From: GCA-2737725 sp033763995
Lineage (GTDB): Bacteria > Pseudomonadota > Alphaproteobacteria > Rhodospirillales > Rhodospirillaceae
NCBI GenBank assembly: GCA_033763995.1
Contig: JANRJL010000009.1
Location: forward strand, 41,813-105,812
Direction: 5' to 3'
Length of the DNA stretch: 64,000 nt
The notes below the pieces were generated by a model that saw only the letters and a program-made list of their open reading frames with translations, did not search any database and was not told where the DNA came from. Of this stretch, positions 24,860 through 33,048 are shown piece after piece (the first letter of the stretch is position 1; each line of letters opens with the position of its first letter). The position numbers were made by a program, and so were the translations under genes.

Positions 24860-24934
24860 GGGCGATTAGCTCAGCGGGAGAGCACACGCTTCACACGCGT
24901 GGGGTCACTGGTTCAATCCCAGTATCGCCCACCA
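24860..24934 (+). tRNA. tRNA-Val (CAC)
   Basis: A full cloverleaf: acceptor GGGCGAT (24860-24866) with ATCGCCC (24924-24930), D arm GCTC/GAGC, anticodon stem CACGC/GCGTG with loop TTCACAC giving anticodon CAC (valine GTG codons), T arm ACTGG-TTCAATC-CCAGT, discriminator A and encoded CCA at 24932-24934. It stands alone between glmU (divergent) and aqpS (convergent). Confidence 0.96.
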
Positions 24935-25022
24935 TTGGCTGTGTTTGCAGCCGTTTTGGGAATTCTCAAGCGGCCTGCTTCATGCGTGGCGCCGTTCGCG
25001 GCTTTGCGCCAGGTTCCGCGTC

Positions 25023-25700
25023 TTACTCAGGCTTATCCAAGAACCCCAGCGCGCGGGCGATGGGCACGGCCAGCGCGGCGCCGATGATTTGCGCGGCGGC
25101 GAAACCCAGCACGTCCTCGGGCCGGAGACCGGCGAAGCTGGTGGTGAAGGCGCGCGCCAGCGTCACCGCCGGATTGGCGAACGACGTCGACGCCGTGAAC
25201 CAATAGGCCGCCGTGATATAGAGGCCGACGCTCGCGGCCACGGCCTCGGGGCGGTGGCGCGCGACGCCGAGAATCGTCAGCAACAATCCGAAGGCCGCGA
25301 CGGCCTCGGCCAGCCATTGACTCGCGCCGGTTCTGACTTTGATCCCCGTTTGCAGCAGCGGCAGGTCGAACATGGCGTGGGCCAGCATCACGCCCAGCAT
25401 CGCGCCAATGACTTGGCACGCGATGAATAGCGCGCAGGTCCGCCAAGTCATGCGCCCCAGCCGCGCCATGACGGCGCTGACCAGCGGGTTGAAATGCGCG
25501 CCGGAAACGGGGCCCAGCATCCAGATCAGCACCACCAGCAGCGCGCCGGTGGCGACAGCGTTGGCCAGCAGCGCGACGGCATCGTTTCCTTGGGCCAACC
25601 GCTCGCCCATGATGCCCGAGCCGACCACGCCCGCCAGCAACAAGGCGGTGCCGAGGGTCTCGGCCAGCAGGGCGCGCGGGCTTGCGGGTTGCAGCGTCAT
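25023..25700 (-). CDS. aqpS: Aquaglyceroporin AqpS, arsenite channel
   Basis: A 225-residue MIP-family channel with six membrane segments and two half-helix motifs: HFNPLVS (NPL instead of NPA, first half) and FANPAVTLAR (second half). It overlaps arsC by four bases (ATGA), the arrangement known from the Sinorhizobium meliloti ars operon, where the channel replaces an arsenite pump and lets arsenite leave down its gradient. No arsR or arsB is next to it. The arsenic role is inferred from this context; the channel assignment itself is secure. Confidence 0.85.
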   Translation of the reverse strand: MTLQPASPRALLAETLGTALLLAGVVGSGIMGERLAQGNDAVALLANAVATGALLVVLIWMLGPVSGAHFNPLVSAVMARLGRMTWRTCALFIACQVIGAMLGVMLAHAMFDLPLLQTGIKVRTGASQWLAEAVAAFGLLLTILGVARHRPEAVAASVGLYITAAYWFTASTSFANPAVTLARAFTTSFAGLRPEDVLGFAAAQIIGAALAVPIARALGFLDKPE

Positions 25701-26203
25701 GGCCCGGGACTTTCGGCGATGGCCCTGAGTGTCGCGGCCAAGCCGGGATTGCGAAGCTCGGTATCGGAGAGCGCGGCCAACGCCTTCAGGCGGACCGCAA
25801 GCGCGTCATAGGCGGCGGCGAAGGCGGCGGTTTTGTCGGCGTCGGAGCCCGCCACCGCCGCCGGGTCGGGGATGCCCCAATGCACCTTCACCGGCGCGCC
25901 CGGGAAGATGGGGCAGGTTTCGCCCGCCGCGCTGTCGCACACCGTGATGACCAGATCGATGGGCGGCGCACCGGGCGCGGCGAATTCGTCCCAGGTCTTG
26001 GAGCGGCAGCCCGCGGTGGCAAGGCCGCGCGATTTGAGCTGAGCCAGCGCGAAGGGGTTGACCCGGCCCGTGGGCTGGCTACCGGCGCTGACGGCCGTGA
26101 TGCGACCCCGCCCGAGACGATTCAGCGCCGCCTCGGCCATGATGCTGCGGGCGGAGTTGCCGGTGCACAGAATGAGAACGCGAAAAGGACGTGTGGTGGA
26201 CAT
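25697..26203 (-). CDS. arsC: Arsenate reductase ArsC, low-molecular-weight phosphatase family
   Basis: A 168-residue protein with the phosphatase P-loop CTGNSARS near residue 14 (LILCTGNSARSIMAEA), GSQPTGRVNPFA, and cysteines in AGCRSKTWDEF and VCDSAAGETCPIF that could relay the disulfide to thioredoxin or glutaredoxin. It reduces arsenate to arsenite in the cytosol; the overlapping aqpS would release it. No arsR operator was recognised upstream; the gap of 109 bp to phr is shared by both promoters. Confidence 0.9.
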   Translation of the reverse strand: MSTTRPFRVLILCTGNSARSIMAEAALNRLGRGRITAVSAGSQPTGRVNPFALAQLKSRGLATAGCRSKTWDEFAAPGAPPIDLVITVCDSAAGETCPIFPGAPVKVHWGIPDPAAVAGSDADKTAAFAAAYDALAVRLKALAALSDTELRNPGLAATLRAIAESPGP

Positions 26204-26312
26204 GATGGGAACGCAATAGACGCGGCTAGGGGATCTTTTTAGCGCAGTGTCACAAAACGCTCATGATTTTTTCATGACATCCGACCGGGCATGTCCAGCG
26301 TAACAAGGGTCC

Positions 26313-27758
26313 ATGGCCAGCACACCATCCCCTCGCCCCGTCATCGTCTGGTTCCGCCAGGACCTACGCCTGGCCGACAACCCCGCCCTGCACGCCGCCG
26401 CGGCAACCGGGCGGCCCGTGGTGGCGCTTTACATTCTGGACGACGCGGGCGCCGGGGCCTGGCCCATGGGCGGGGCCTCGCGCTGGTGGCTGCACGGCTC
26501 GCTGACGGCCCTGGCAGCGGCGCTCGCCAAGCAGGGCGCACGGCTGGTGTTGCGCCGGGGCGACAGCGCCCGGGTGCTGGACGCGGTGATCGGCGAGACC
26601 GGCGCCGAGGCGGTCTATTGGAACCGCTGCTACGAGCCCGAGGCCATCGCGCGCGACAGGGCCATCAAATCCGCGTTGAAGACGCGGAACGTGGCGGTGG
26701 AAAGCTTCAATAGCGCGCTGTTGTTCGAGCCGTGGGAGTTGAAGACCCAAAGCGAAACCCCCTTCAAGGTCTTCACGCCGTTTCACAAGGCCGCGCTGAA
26801 AGCGCCGGCGCCGCGCGCGCCCCTGCCCGCGCCCAAAGCATTGAACGGCTATGGGACCGCGATGACCGGCGAACCTCTGGACTCATGGGCTCTTCTGCCG
26901 TCCAAGCCTGACTGGGCCGGCGGCTTGCGCGCGAGCTGGGTGCCGGGCGAAATGGGCGCGCAAGCGGCATTGAAGAAATTCTTGGACAAGAGTGTCGGCG
27001 CCTATGCCCAGGGCCGCGACCTGCCAGGCGAGGCGCTGACCTCGCGGCTGTCGCCGCATCTGCATTTCGGCGAGATCAGCCCGCACCAAATCTGGCGCGC
27101 GACCCTGGCCCATGAGCAAAACGCGGGCACGGCGAGTTTCCTGCGCGAGTTGATCTGGCGCGAGTTCGCCCATCACTTGTTGTTTCACTTTCCGGCCATG
27201 CCCGAGGCGCCCTTGCGCGCCGAGTTCCAGCACTTTCCCTGGAAAACCGACGCCGAAACATTGACGGCCTGGCAGCGGGGCCGCACGGGCTACCCCATCG
27301 TCGACGCGGGCCTGCGCGAGCTGTGGGCCACCGGCTGGATGCACAACCGCGTGCGCATGATCGCGGCCTCGTTTCTGGTGAAGCACTTGCTGCAGCCGTG
27401 GCAGGCGGGGGCCGCGTGGTTCTGGGATACGTTGGTGGACGCCGACCTCGCCAACAATTCGGCCGGATGGCAGTGGGTGGCGGGCTGTGGCACCGATGCC
27501 GCGCCCTATTTCCGCGTCTTCAACCCGGTGCTGCAGGGCGAGAAATTCGACGCCAGCGGCGCCTATGTGCGCCGCTGGGTGCCGGAACTGGCGAAACTGC
27601 CCGACGCTTGGATTCACAAACCCTGGGTCGCGCCGATGGACGTGCTGGCGGCGGCGGGGGTGACGTTGGGCCGCCATTACCCCGCGCCGATCATCGGCTT
27701 GGCGGCGGGCCGCGACCGGGCGCTGGCGGCGTTCAAGGAACTCTCGCGTAGCGGTTAG
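26313..27758 (+). CDS. phrB: Deoxyribodipyrimidine photo-lyase
   Basis: A 481-residue class I photolyase/cryptochrome. The N-terminal antenna domain (VIVWFRQDLRLADNPAL) and the FAD-binding C-terminal domain are intact: TSRLSPHLHFGEISPHQIW, LRELIWREFAHHLLFHFP, GYPIVDAGLRELWATGWMHN and NNSAGWQWVAGCGTDAAPYF. It repairs UV cyclobutane dimers with light. Weak AAGGGT precedes the start. Divergent from arsC; its stop overlaps the coiled-coil gene stop by four bases. Confidence 0.93.
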   Translation: MASTPSPRPVIVWFRQDLRLADNPALHAAAATGRPVVALYILDDAGAGAWPMGGASRWWLHGSLTALAAALAKQGARLVLRRGDSARVLDAVIGETGAEAVYWNRCYEPEAIARDRAIKSALKTRNVAVESFNSALLFEPWELKTQSETPFKVFTPFHKAALKAPAPRAPLPAPKALNGYGTAMTGEPLDSWALLPSKPDWAGGLRASWVPGEMGAQAALKKFLDKSVGAYAQGRDLPGEALTSRLSPHLHFGEISPHQIWRATLAHEQNAGTASFLRELIWREFAHHLLFHFPAMPEAPLRAEFQHFPWKTDAETLTAWQRGRTGYPIVDAGLRELWATGWMHNRVRMIAASFLVKHLLQPWQAGAAWFWDTLVDADLANNSAGWQWVAGCGTDAAPYFRVFNPVLQGEKFDASGAYVRRWVPELAKLPDAWIHKPWVAPMDVLAAAGVTLGRHYPAPIIGLAAGRDRALAAFKELSRSG

Positions 27759-30700
27759 CTCGCCTGATCGATCGCGGCGGATTCCATCGACTTGGACAAG
27801 ATCATGTAGAGCTTGCCCATGTCGGAGGTGGAGAAGGTCGTGGTCAGCACTTCGGCGCGGTCGGTGGCCCGCGCGTGCTTCACCAGGGCCGAGTATTCGC
27901 GCAGGTAGCGGATGACGTAGCCGCGGAACTTCTCGTCGGTCTGGTACTTCTTGTGGATCGCCTCGAACTTCTGGCGGCTGAGCGTCTTGGTGATGTGGCG
28001 CAGGAACACGCCCTGGTCGCCCTTGTGGTAACGCTTCCACAGCTCTTCCTCGACCGCCGGCTGGAAGATGCGGGCGATGTCGACGGCGAGCGAATGCAAC
28101 TGCTCGATGACATAGCCGGTGTTCTCCAGGAACTTCTGGGTGTTGGCCTTGTCGGCGGCCTCGTCCAGTTGCTTGGCGGTCTCGATGGCCTTGCCCGATG
28201 TGGCGAGCAGTTGATCGACCTGGCGGCCGAACATCTGGCCGGCGCGGCCGGTCTGCTCGGTGATGCCGTTGGAGGCTTCCACCAGGCTTTCGGCGTGCTT
28301 GCGCAGGGTCTTGAGCACCACCTCGACGCGGGCCACGGCTTCGTCGGCGGACTTGCCGAGGTTTTGCAATTGCTGGCGGAAGGCTTCGCCCGTGCCGCGC
28401 ACGCCCGAGGCGATCTTTTCCGAGGTCTCGCCGAATTCACCCAGCGACTGGCGCATCTTGTCGGAGACCACGCCCACCTGGGCGGCGCCGCGGTTGGTGG
28501 AGTCCTCGAAGTCGAGCATGAGTTTTTGGAGTGAATCGCGGAAGCCGTTGAGGCGCACCTGGGCGTCGTCGGCCGCCGTGGTGAGGCCCTCGGAGCGCTG
28601 GCGCATGCCGTCGCCGACCACGGCCATGGTCTCGGTGGCGTGAGCGGCCGCCTTGTCGATGGAGGCCACTTGGGCCAGGAACGCCTCGGAGGCTTCGCGC
28701 ACCTTCGACGCCGCCGTGTCGGAGGCGCCGCGCATGGAATCCTTGCTGATCTCCAGCGTGTCGAGCACGCCCTGGATGTCCTTGTTGACCTGCTGGGCCA
28801 CCGAGGACAGTGCCGCCACTTCACCGCCGATCTCGCGGCTGACGTCCTTGGTCTTGGCGACCGAGTGCGACACGGTGTCGCTGACGCGCTGCGAGGTGAC
28901 CTCGAGGGATTCGCGGATCGATTCCAATTCCTTGGTGACGCGCGCCGAGAGCTGCATCAGCTCCGACGAGTTCTGCCCGAGGATGTCGGACATCGAGCGG
29001 ACGTGCGCCAAGACCTGATCCGAGGTCGAGCTCATCTGGCGCGCCTGTTGCGACAGCGCCGTCTCGGACAGCTTGACGTGGGTGGTCAGAGTGTTGGCCG
29101 CCATTTCCAACTCGTCGTTTTGGCGGCGCAACGAATCTCGAATATTATCGGCCTGGGCGGCGGCGCGCTGGGCGGAATTGGCCAATTGCTCGGCGTGCTC
29201 GCGCACGCGGGCACCCACCGTGTCGACCTTCTGGATCACGGCATCCGAGGCCGTTTCCATGGCCTCGGCGCGGCTGATGGCGATGTTGGTGGCCTTCTCC
29301 AGATCCGCCGTGGCACGCTCGAATTTCTCGGTGACGATCTTGGAGCGGATGCCGAACTCGTCGGCGGAGGCGGCCAGACGGTTCTCGACGCGGCTGGCGG
29401 ATTCGCCCACCACGTCGGCCTGTTTCTTGATCATGGTCTCGACGACGCGCAGCTTGTTGACCGCGCCGTCGGAGGCGCCGTTCAATTCCTTGATCTGGAT
29501 GGCAAGCGCTTCCTCGACGATCTTCACGCGGCTCAGCACGCGTTCCATCACCTGATCGAGGGCGGCGGTCTGCTGGCCCAGGCGCGAGTTGACCTTGGTG
29601 GCCTGATCCTCGATGCGCCCGCCGGCGGCGGCCAGTTCGGTGCGTTGGCGGTCGAACAACGTTTCGAGCGTATTGGCCTTGCCCACCAGGGAGTCGCTGA
29701 TTTCGGACACGGTCGCTTCGGTCCTGCGGGCGGCCTCTTCGACACGCTCGGCGTTGGCGGCGACCGCCTTGGACATGTCCTCGGCGTAGGATTTGGCGGT
29801 CTCGCCGGCCTTGGCCAGGGCCTTTTCCTGATCGGCCATCTGCTGCGCGATGGCGGCACTCATGCCGCGCGCGCGCTCGGTGGCGGCGGAAAGATTGTTC
29901 ACATGGCCCAGCAACGTCTGGCCCATGGAGTTAACCTCGGCCACGGTTTTCTGGCTGGAACTGCGGATAAATTCCTGCTGGCGGCGCAGGGCGTCCTCGA
30001 TCTTGAGGTTCACGTCGGACGACGTGTCGATCATCTGCTTGAGCTTGTCGACCTGCTCGGCCACGGCGTTGGCGGCGCTGGCCACGCCGGCCTCGAGAAT
30101 GCCGGTGAAGGTGGCGATCTTCTCGGTATCGCGCACGAAGGCGGTTTGCAGCTTCTGGATCTGACGCGCGGCGGCATCGCTGGCATCGGTGAGGTATTGG
30201 GCTTGGGCCTTGAGGGAGTCTCCGATCTCGGCGGCGCGCGCGGTGGCGTGCTCGGACGGGTAGGTCAGCTGCGCCAGGTGCAGGCGCAAGGCCTCGCCTT
30301 CGCGGGCCAGTTGTCGGCCGCGGTCGAGGTAGGCGATCAGCAGCCACATGAACGCCAGCGGCATGATCAGCATGCCGACGAAGCCGCCGAACTGGTCGGG
30401 CAGCAACATGAACAGTTCGCGCCAACTGATGGTGAAGGTGATGTAAACACTGAAGATCAGCAGCCACACGCCGGAGATGACGGCACCGGCGACGATGAGC
30501 GGTTGGGATTCGCGCCAGGAGAAGGATGGAACTTGCGCCACGGCCGCCTCGGCCGCGGGCAACGCGGCGATGTCGCCGTCGTCGCGAGGTTGGTTGGGCG
30601 TGTCGGAACGAGTCTGCGGCCAGGTGGACTTGGGCGCGCCGAAGGGCGGCTTTTTGATTCGCGCCGCGGATCCGGATTTCAACGCGACCTTGGGCGCGGC

Positions 30701-30799
30701 TTTGTCGCCGCCGGTCGCGTCTTTTCCGTTGCTGCGATTCAAGCCCCGGTCTGCGTCGGTGTCGCCGCCGCGGCCAGGCAGGTCGGTGTCATCGGCCAT
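27755..30799 (-). CDS. Large membrane-anchored coiled-coil protein
   Basis: A 1014-residue protein I cannot assign to a named family. A disordered charged N-terminus (1-95) is followed by two membrane segments (about 101-122 and 138-158) and then about 700 residues of almost unbroken helix with heptad-like spacing, built of repeats rich in VxxRxxxxAxxL and SxxxxDxxxxR patterns. A distinct C-terminal domain of about 130 residues follows (VEEELWKRYHKGDQGVFLRH, FRGYVIRYLREYSALVKHA). The architecture is like the polarity protein TipN of Caulobacter or methyl-accepting-type signalling coils, but chemoreceptor hairpin motifs are absent. A role as polar scaffold is a guess. Confidence 0.7.
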   Translation of the reverse strand: MADDTDLPGRGGDTDADRGLNRSNGKDATGGDKAAPKVALKSGSAARIKKPPFGAPKSTWPQTRSDTPNQPRDDGDIAALPAAEAAVAQVPSFSWRESQPLIVAGAVISGVWLLIFSVYITFTISWRELFMLLPDQFGGFVGMLIMPLAFMWLLIAYLDRGRQLAREGEALRLHLAQLTYPSEHATARAAEIGDSLKAQAQYLTDASDAAARQIQKLQTAFVRDTEKIATFTGILEAGVASAANAVAEQVDKLKQMIDTSSDVNLKIEDALRRQQEFIRSSSQKTVAEVNSMGQTLLGHVNNLSAATERARGMSAAIAQQMADQEKALAKAGETAKSYAEDMSKAVAANAERVEEAARRTEATVSEISDSLVGKANTLETLFDRQRTELAAAGGRIEDQATKVNSRLGQQTAALDQVMERVLSRVKIVEEALAIQIKELNGASDGAVNKLRVVETMIKKQADVVGESASRVENRLAASADEFGIRSKIVTEKFERATADLEKATNIAISRAEAMETASDAVIQKVDTVGARVREHAEQLANSAQRAAAQADNIRDSLRRQNDELEMAANTLTTHVKLSETALSQQARQMSSTSDQVLAHVRSMSDILGQNSSELMQLSARVTKELESIRESLEVTSQRVSDTVSHSVAKTKDVSREIGGEVAALSSVAQQVNKDIQGVLDTLEISKDSMRGASDTAASKVREASEAFLAQVASIDKAAAHATETMAVVGDGMRQRSEGLTTAADDAQVRLNGFRDSLQKLMLDFEDSTNRGAAQVGVVSDKMRQSLGEFGETSEKIASGVRGTGEAFRQQLQNLGKSADEAVARVEVVLKTLRKHAESLVEASNGITEQTGRAGQMFGRQVDQLLATSGKAIETAKQLDEAADKANTQKFLENTGYVIEQLHSLAVDIARIFQPAVEEELWKRYHKGDQGVFLRHITKTLSRQKFEAIHKKYQTDEKFRGYVIRYLREYSALVKHARATDRAEVLTTTFSTSDMGKLYMILSKSMESAAIDQAS

Positions 30800-30992
30800 G
30801 ACAATCTCGCTGTGCTCTTCCCTTGGGACCTCCGGCGTTCACCATGAGCAACGCCAAAGGCTTTGGCCTGGGGACGGCGCTTCCATCCCTTCTGCGGCCA
30901 ATCGCGGAGATTAGTGATGGATCGTTAAGAAAACGTTCCGATCAACCGGACAGGCGCTGCGCGGCGGCCATGCGAAAATTAAGCCCGTAATT

Positions 30993-31271
30993 TCAAGGCG
31001 CTAGGCGGGCCGCCGGCGACGCGCGGACGCCATCCAAGTTCGCCATGTCCGTCGTGCAGGCCGGCGCGTTGCCACGGGTATCGAGCGAGGCATGAAGCTC
31101 GCGAATACAGCGGCTGGCGGTTTTCACGAACAGGAATGGAAACAGGCCGTGCGCCACGCAAGCGAGGCCGCCGGAAATCATGCGCAGGCCGGTGAGGGCC
31201 GCGAATTGCGCATGGCGGCCGTAGCTCTCGCCGACGGAACTGGGGTGCTCAAGGAACAAGCGCCGCAACAT
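30993..31271 (-). CDS. DUF6356 family protein
   Basis: A 92-residue small protein. The opening MLRRLFLEHPSSVGESYGRH and the hydrophobic GGLACVAHGLFPFLFV stretch are the DUF6356 hallmark found in alphaproteobacteria; one membrane helix near residues 34-52 is likely. The start at 31271 has GGAGG upstream, and is preferred to an in-frame codon 21 residues higher. The function is unknown. It is divergent from the Lrp regulator. Confidence 0.8.
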   Translation of the reverse strand: MLRRLFLEHPSSVGESYGRHAQFAALTGLRMISGGLACVAHGLFPFLFVKTASRCIRELHASLDTRGNAPACTTDMANLDGVRASPAARLAP

Positions 31272-31426
31272 GGTGAAAACGCCTCCAAAGGCCGCGCACG
31301 CGGGTCGTCGCGGCAGGATTTCGGTTGGCTCCATGCTATCTCACTGGCCGAGAAGATGTTTGCAATCTACGACCCAAATGGTCTATTTTTGAGAAAATGT
31401 TACCTGTCAATCGAGCGTGGTTAGAA

Positions 31427-31900
31427 ATGACTTCTCTAGATGATAAAGATCGCAAGATTTTGGAACTGCTGCAGGAAAATGCCCTGACGCCGGTGGCGGA
31501 AATCGCCGCCAAGGTCGGCCTGTCCACCACCCCCTGCTGGCGGCGCATCCAGAAACTCGAGGAAGAAGGCATCATCCGCAAGCGGGTGGCGCTGCTGGAC
31601 CGCCATAAGCTCAACGTCGGTGTGACCGTATTTGTCGCGGTCAAGGCCAAGCGCCACGCCGTGGATTGGCTCAACGAATTCAAGCGCGCGGTGGAGGCCA
31701 TCCCCGAAGTGGTCGAGGCCTACCGGCTCAGCGGCGAGATCGACTACCTGCTGCGCGTGGTCGTGCCCGATATTTCCGCCTATGACGACGTCTACAAGCG
31801 GCTGATCGAGAAAGTGGAATTCACCGACGTCAGTTCCTCCTTCGCCATGGAGGACATGAAGTTCACCACCACGCTGCCGCTGAAGTATATGAACGGTTAA
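31427..31900 (+). CDS. Lrp/AsnC family transcriptional regulator
   Basis: A 157-residue regulator. The N-terminal winged helix-turn-helix (LDDKDRKILELLQENA, IAAKVGLSTTPCWRRIQKLE) and the C-terminal ligand-binding RAM domain (AIPEVVEAYRLSGEIDYLLRV) are complete. Such proteins respond to amino acids; the DNA-recognition helix with STTPCWRR resembles the BkdR/LrpA group. ATG 31427 is chosen by similarity; its ribosome site is weak, and MLPVN at 31397 is the alternative. Stop codons overlap those of the next gene (TTAA, 31897-31900). Confidence 0.92.
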   Translation: MTSLDDKDRKILELLQENALTPVAEIAAKVGLSTTPCWRRIQKLEEEGIIRKRVALLDRHKLNVGVTVFVAVKAKRHAVDWLNEFKRAVEAIPEVVEAYRLSGEIDYLLRVVVPDISAYDDVYKRLIEKVEFTDVSSSFAMEDMKFTTTLPLKYMNG

Positions 31901-32706
31901 AACTTCGGCTGGCGCAGCACGAAGCCGGCCACCGCGTCCACCCAGGCCTCGGGCTTTTCATCGACGATATCGATGCCGCCGCCTTCGAGTTCCGCATAGG
32001 CGAAATCGGGGCGCAATTTGCGCGCGCGTTGCGCGTGCTCGTAAATCTGATCGCCGGTGTTGGTGAGGATGAGCGCCGGGCACGACACCCGCGCGATACT
32101 GGCGGCGTGGTCGTATAGAAACGCCGCGTGGTGCCCATGCCAGAAGGGCCCGAAGCCGATCAGGGGCTCGCACACGTAGCGCGTCATCAGGTTCCAATCC
32201 GTGTCGGGCTTGGCGAACCCCGAACGGCGTTTCCACCACTCGGCGATGTGCGAGCCATCCTGTTTACTTGTAAAGGGCCGCTCGAAGCCCTCGACCCAGG
32301 CCATGAACTGTTTGCGTTCCTCGGGCGTCGTCGGCAGCGGGCCGTTCATGACGAGGGAGGCGATGCGCTTGGGATAGGTCACTGCGACTTCCGTGGCAAT
32401 CAGCGCGCCGGTGTGATGGCCCAGGATATGCGCGCGTGAGAGGTTCAGCGCATCCAGCACGGCGGGCACGGCCTTGGCGAAGTCGGCGATGGTGGGCACA
32501 TGTTTCGGCACGTCGGACATGCCGAAGCCCGGCGTATCGACGCCGATGGCGCGGATGCCGCGCGCGGCGAGCGCATCGAACACGCGTTCATATTGCCGCG
32601 CCGACATGGGCGCCTGGGGGCAGAGCGCCAAGGGAATGCCTTGGCCTGTATCGTAATAGTGAATCTGGCCGAAGGGCCCGGAGCAATAGGCGCGGGTAGC
32701 GGGCAT
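31897..32706 (-). CDS. Alpha/beta-fold hydrolase lacking the usual nucleophile
   Basis: A 269-residue protein with the alpha/beta hydrolase fold: oxyanion region, VDTPGFGMSD, the nucleophile-elbow stretch ILGHHTGALIA and a cap domain. The elbow reads G96-H-H-T-G100, so residue 98, normally Ser, Asp or Cys, is histidine. The acid may be the aspartate of NTGDQIY, but near the C-terminus the expected catalytic histidine is replaced by the sequence GGGIDIVDE. It is probably not a classical esterase. It lies six bases after the small ORF at 32713-33024 on the same strand, likely co-transcribed. Confidence 0.82.
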   Translation of the reverse strand: MPATRAYCSGPFGQIHYYDTGQGIPLALCPQAPMSARQYERVFDALAARGIRAIGVDTPGFGMSDVPKHVPTIADFAKAVPAVLDALNLSRAHILGHHTGALIATEVAVTYPKRIASLVMNGPLPTTPEERKQFMAWVEGFERPFTSKQDGSHIAEWWKRRSGFAKPDTDWNLMTRYVCEPLIGFGPFWHGHHAAFLYDHAASIARVSCPALILTNTGDQIYEHAQRARKLRPDFAYAELEGGGIDIVDEKPEAWVDAVAGFVLRQPKF

Positions 32707-32712
32707 GGCCGA

Positions 32713-33024
32713 TCAGCCCAGGCCGCGGTCGTAGTCTTGCTCGAGCGTTTTCAACAGGCGGTCGAGAAATTTCGCGCGACGGGCGTCGCGCGCCGCGCGC
32801 ACGTCGTCGGGCGCGTCGTAGGCCTCGATATCGGCGGGCGTATAGGCGCCCTTGGCGGCGGCGACGCGCTCGTGCGTGTCGAGCCGGTCGCGCAGCACGG
32901 AAATTTCCTCGGCCATGTTCATCATCATGGTGACGAGCCGGTCGATATTGGCGTCGTCGAAAAAGTGCGGATGCGCGCCCTTGGCGCGCCGCGCGGTCAT
33001 CTTGGTGACGATGTCAGCCGACAT
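32713..33024 (-). CDS. Conserved small protein of unknown function
   Basis: A 103-residue soluble, charged, helical protein (VTKMTARRAKGAHPHFFDDA near the start, then ISVLRDRLDTHERVAAAKGA). No family recognised. It is tightly spaced between the ABC exporter (24 bp upstream) and the hydrolase (six bp downstream), so all three are probably one operon. The MSADIV start has AGGAGGAG upstream. The spacing and codon use argue that it is real. Confidence 0.7.
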   Translation of the reverse strand: MSADIVTKMTARRAKGAHPHFFDDANIDRLVTMMMNMAEEISVLRDRLDTHERVAAAKGAYTPADIEAYDAPDDVRAARDARRAKFLDRLLKTLEQDYDRGLG

Positions 33025-33048
33025 TGGTTTTTCTCCTCCTCCAACCCG

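Noticed and set aside
28640..30847. A 735-codon open frame on the plus strand opposite the coiled-coil gene
   Set aside because: The minus-strand protein has membrane helices and a structured end domain; the plus-strand frame is Gly/His/Leu-rich shadow sequence.
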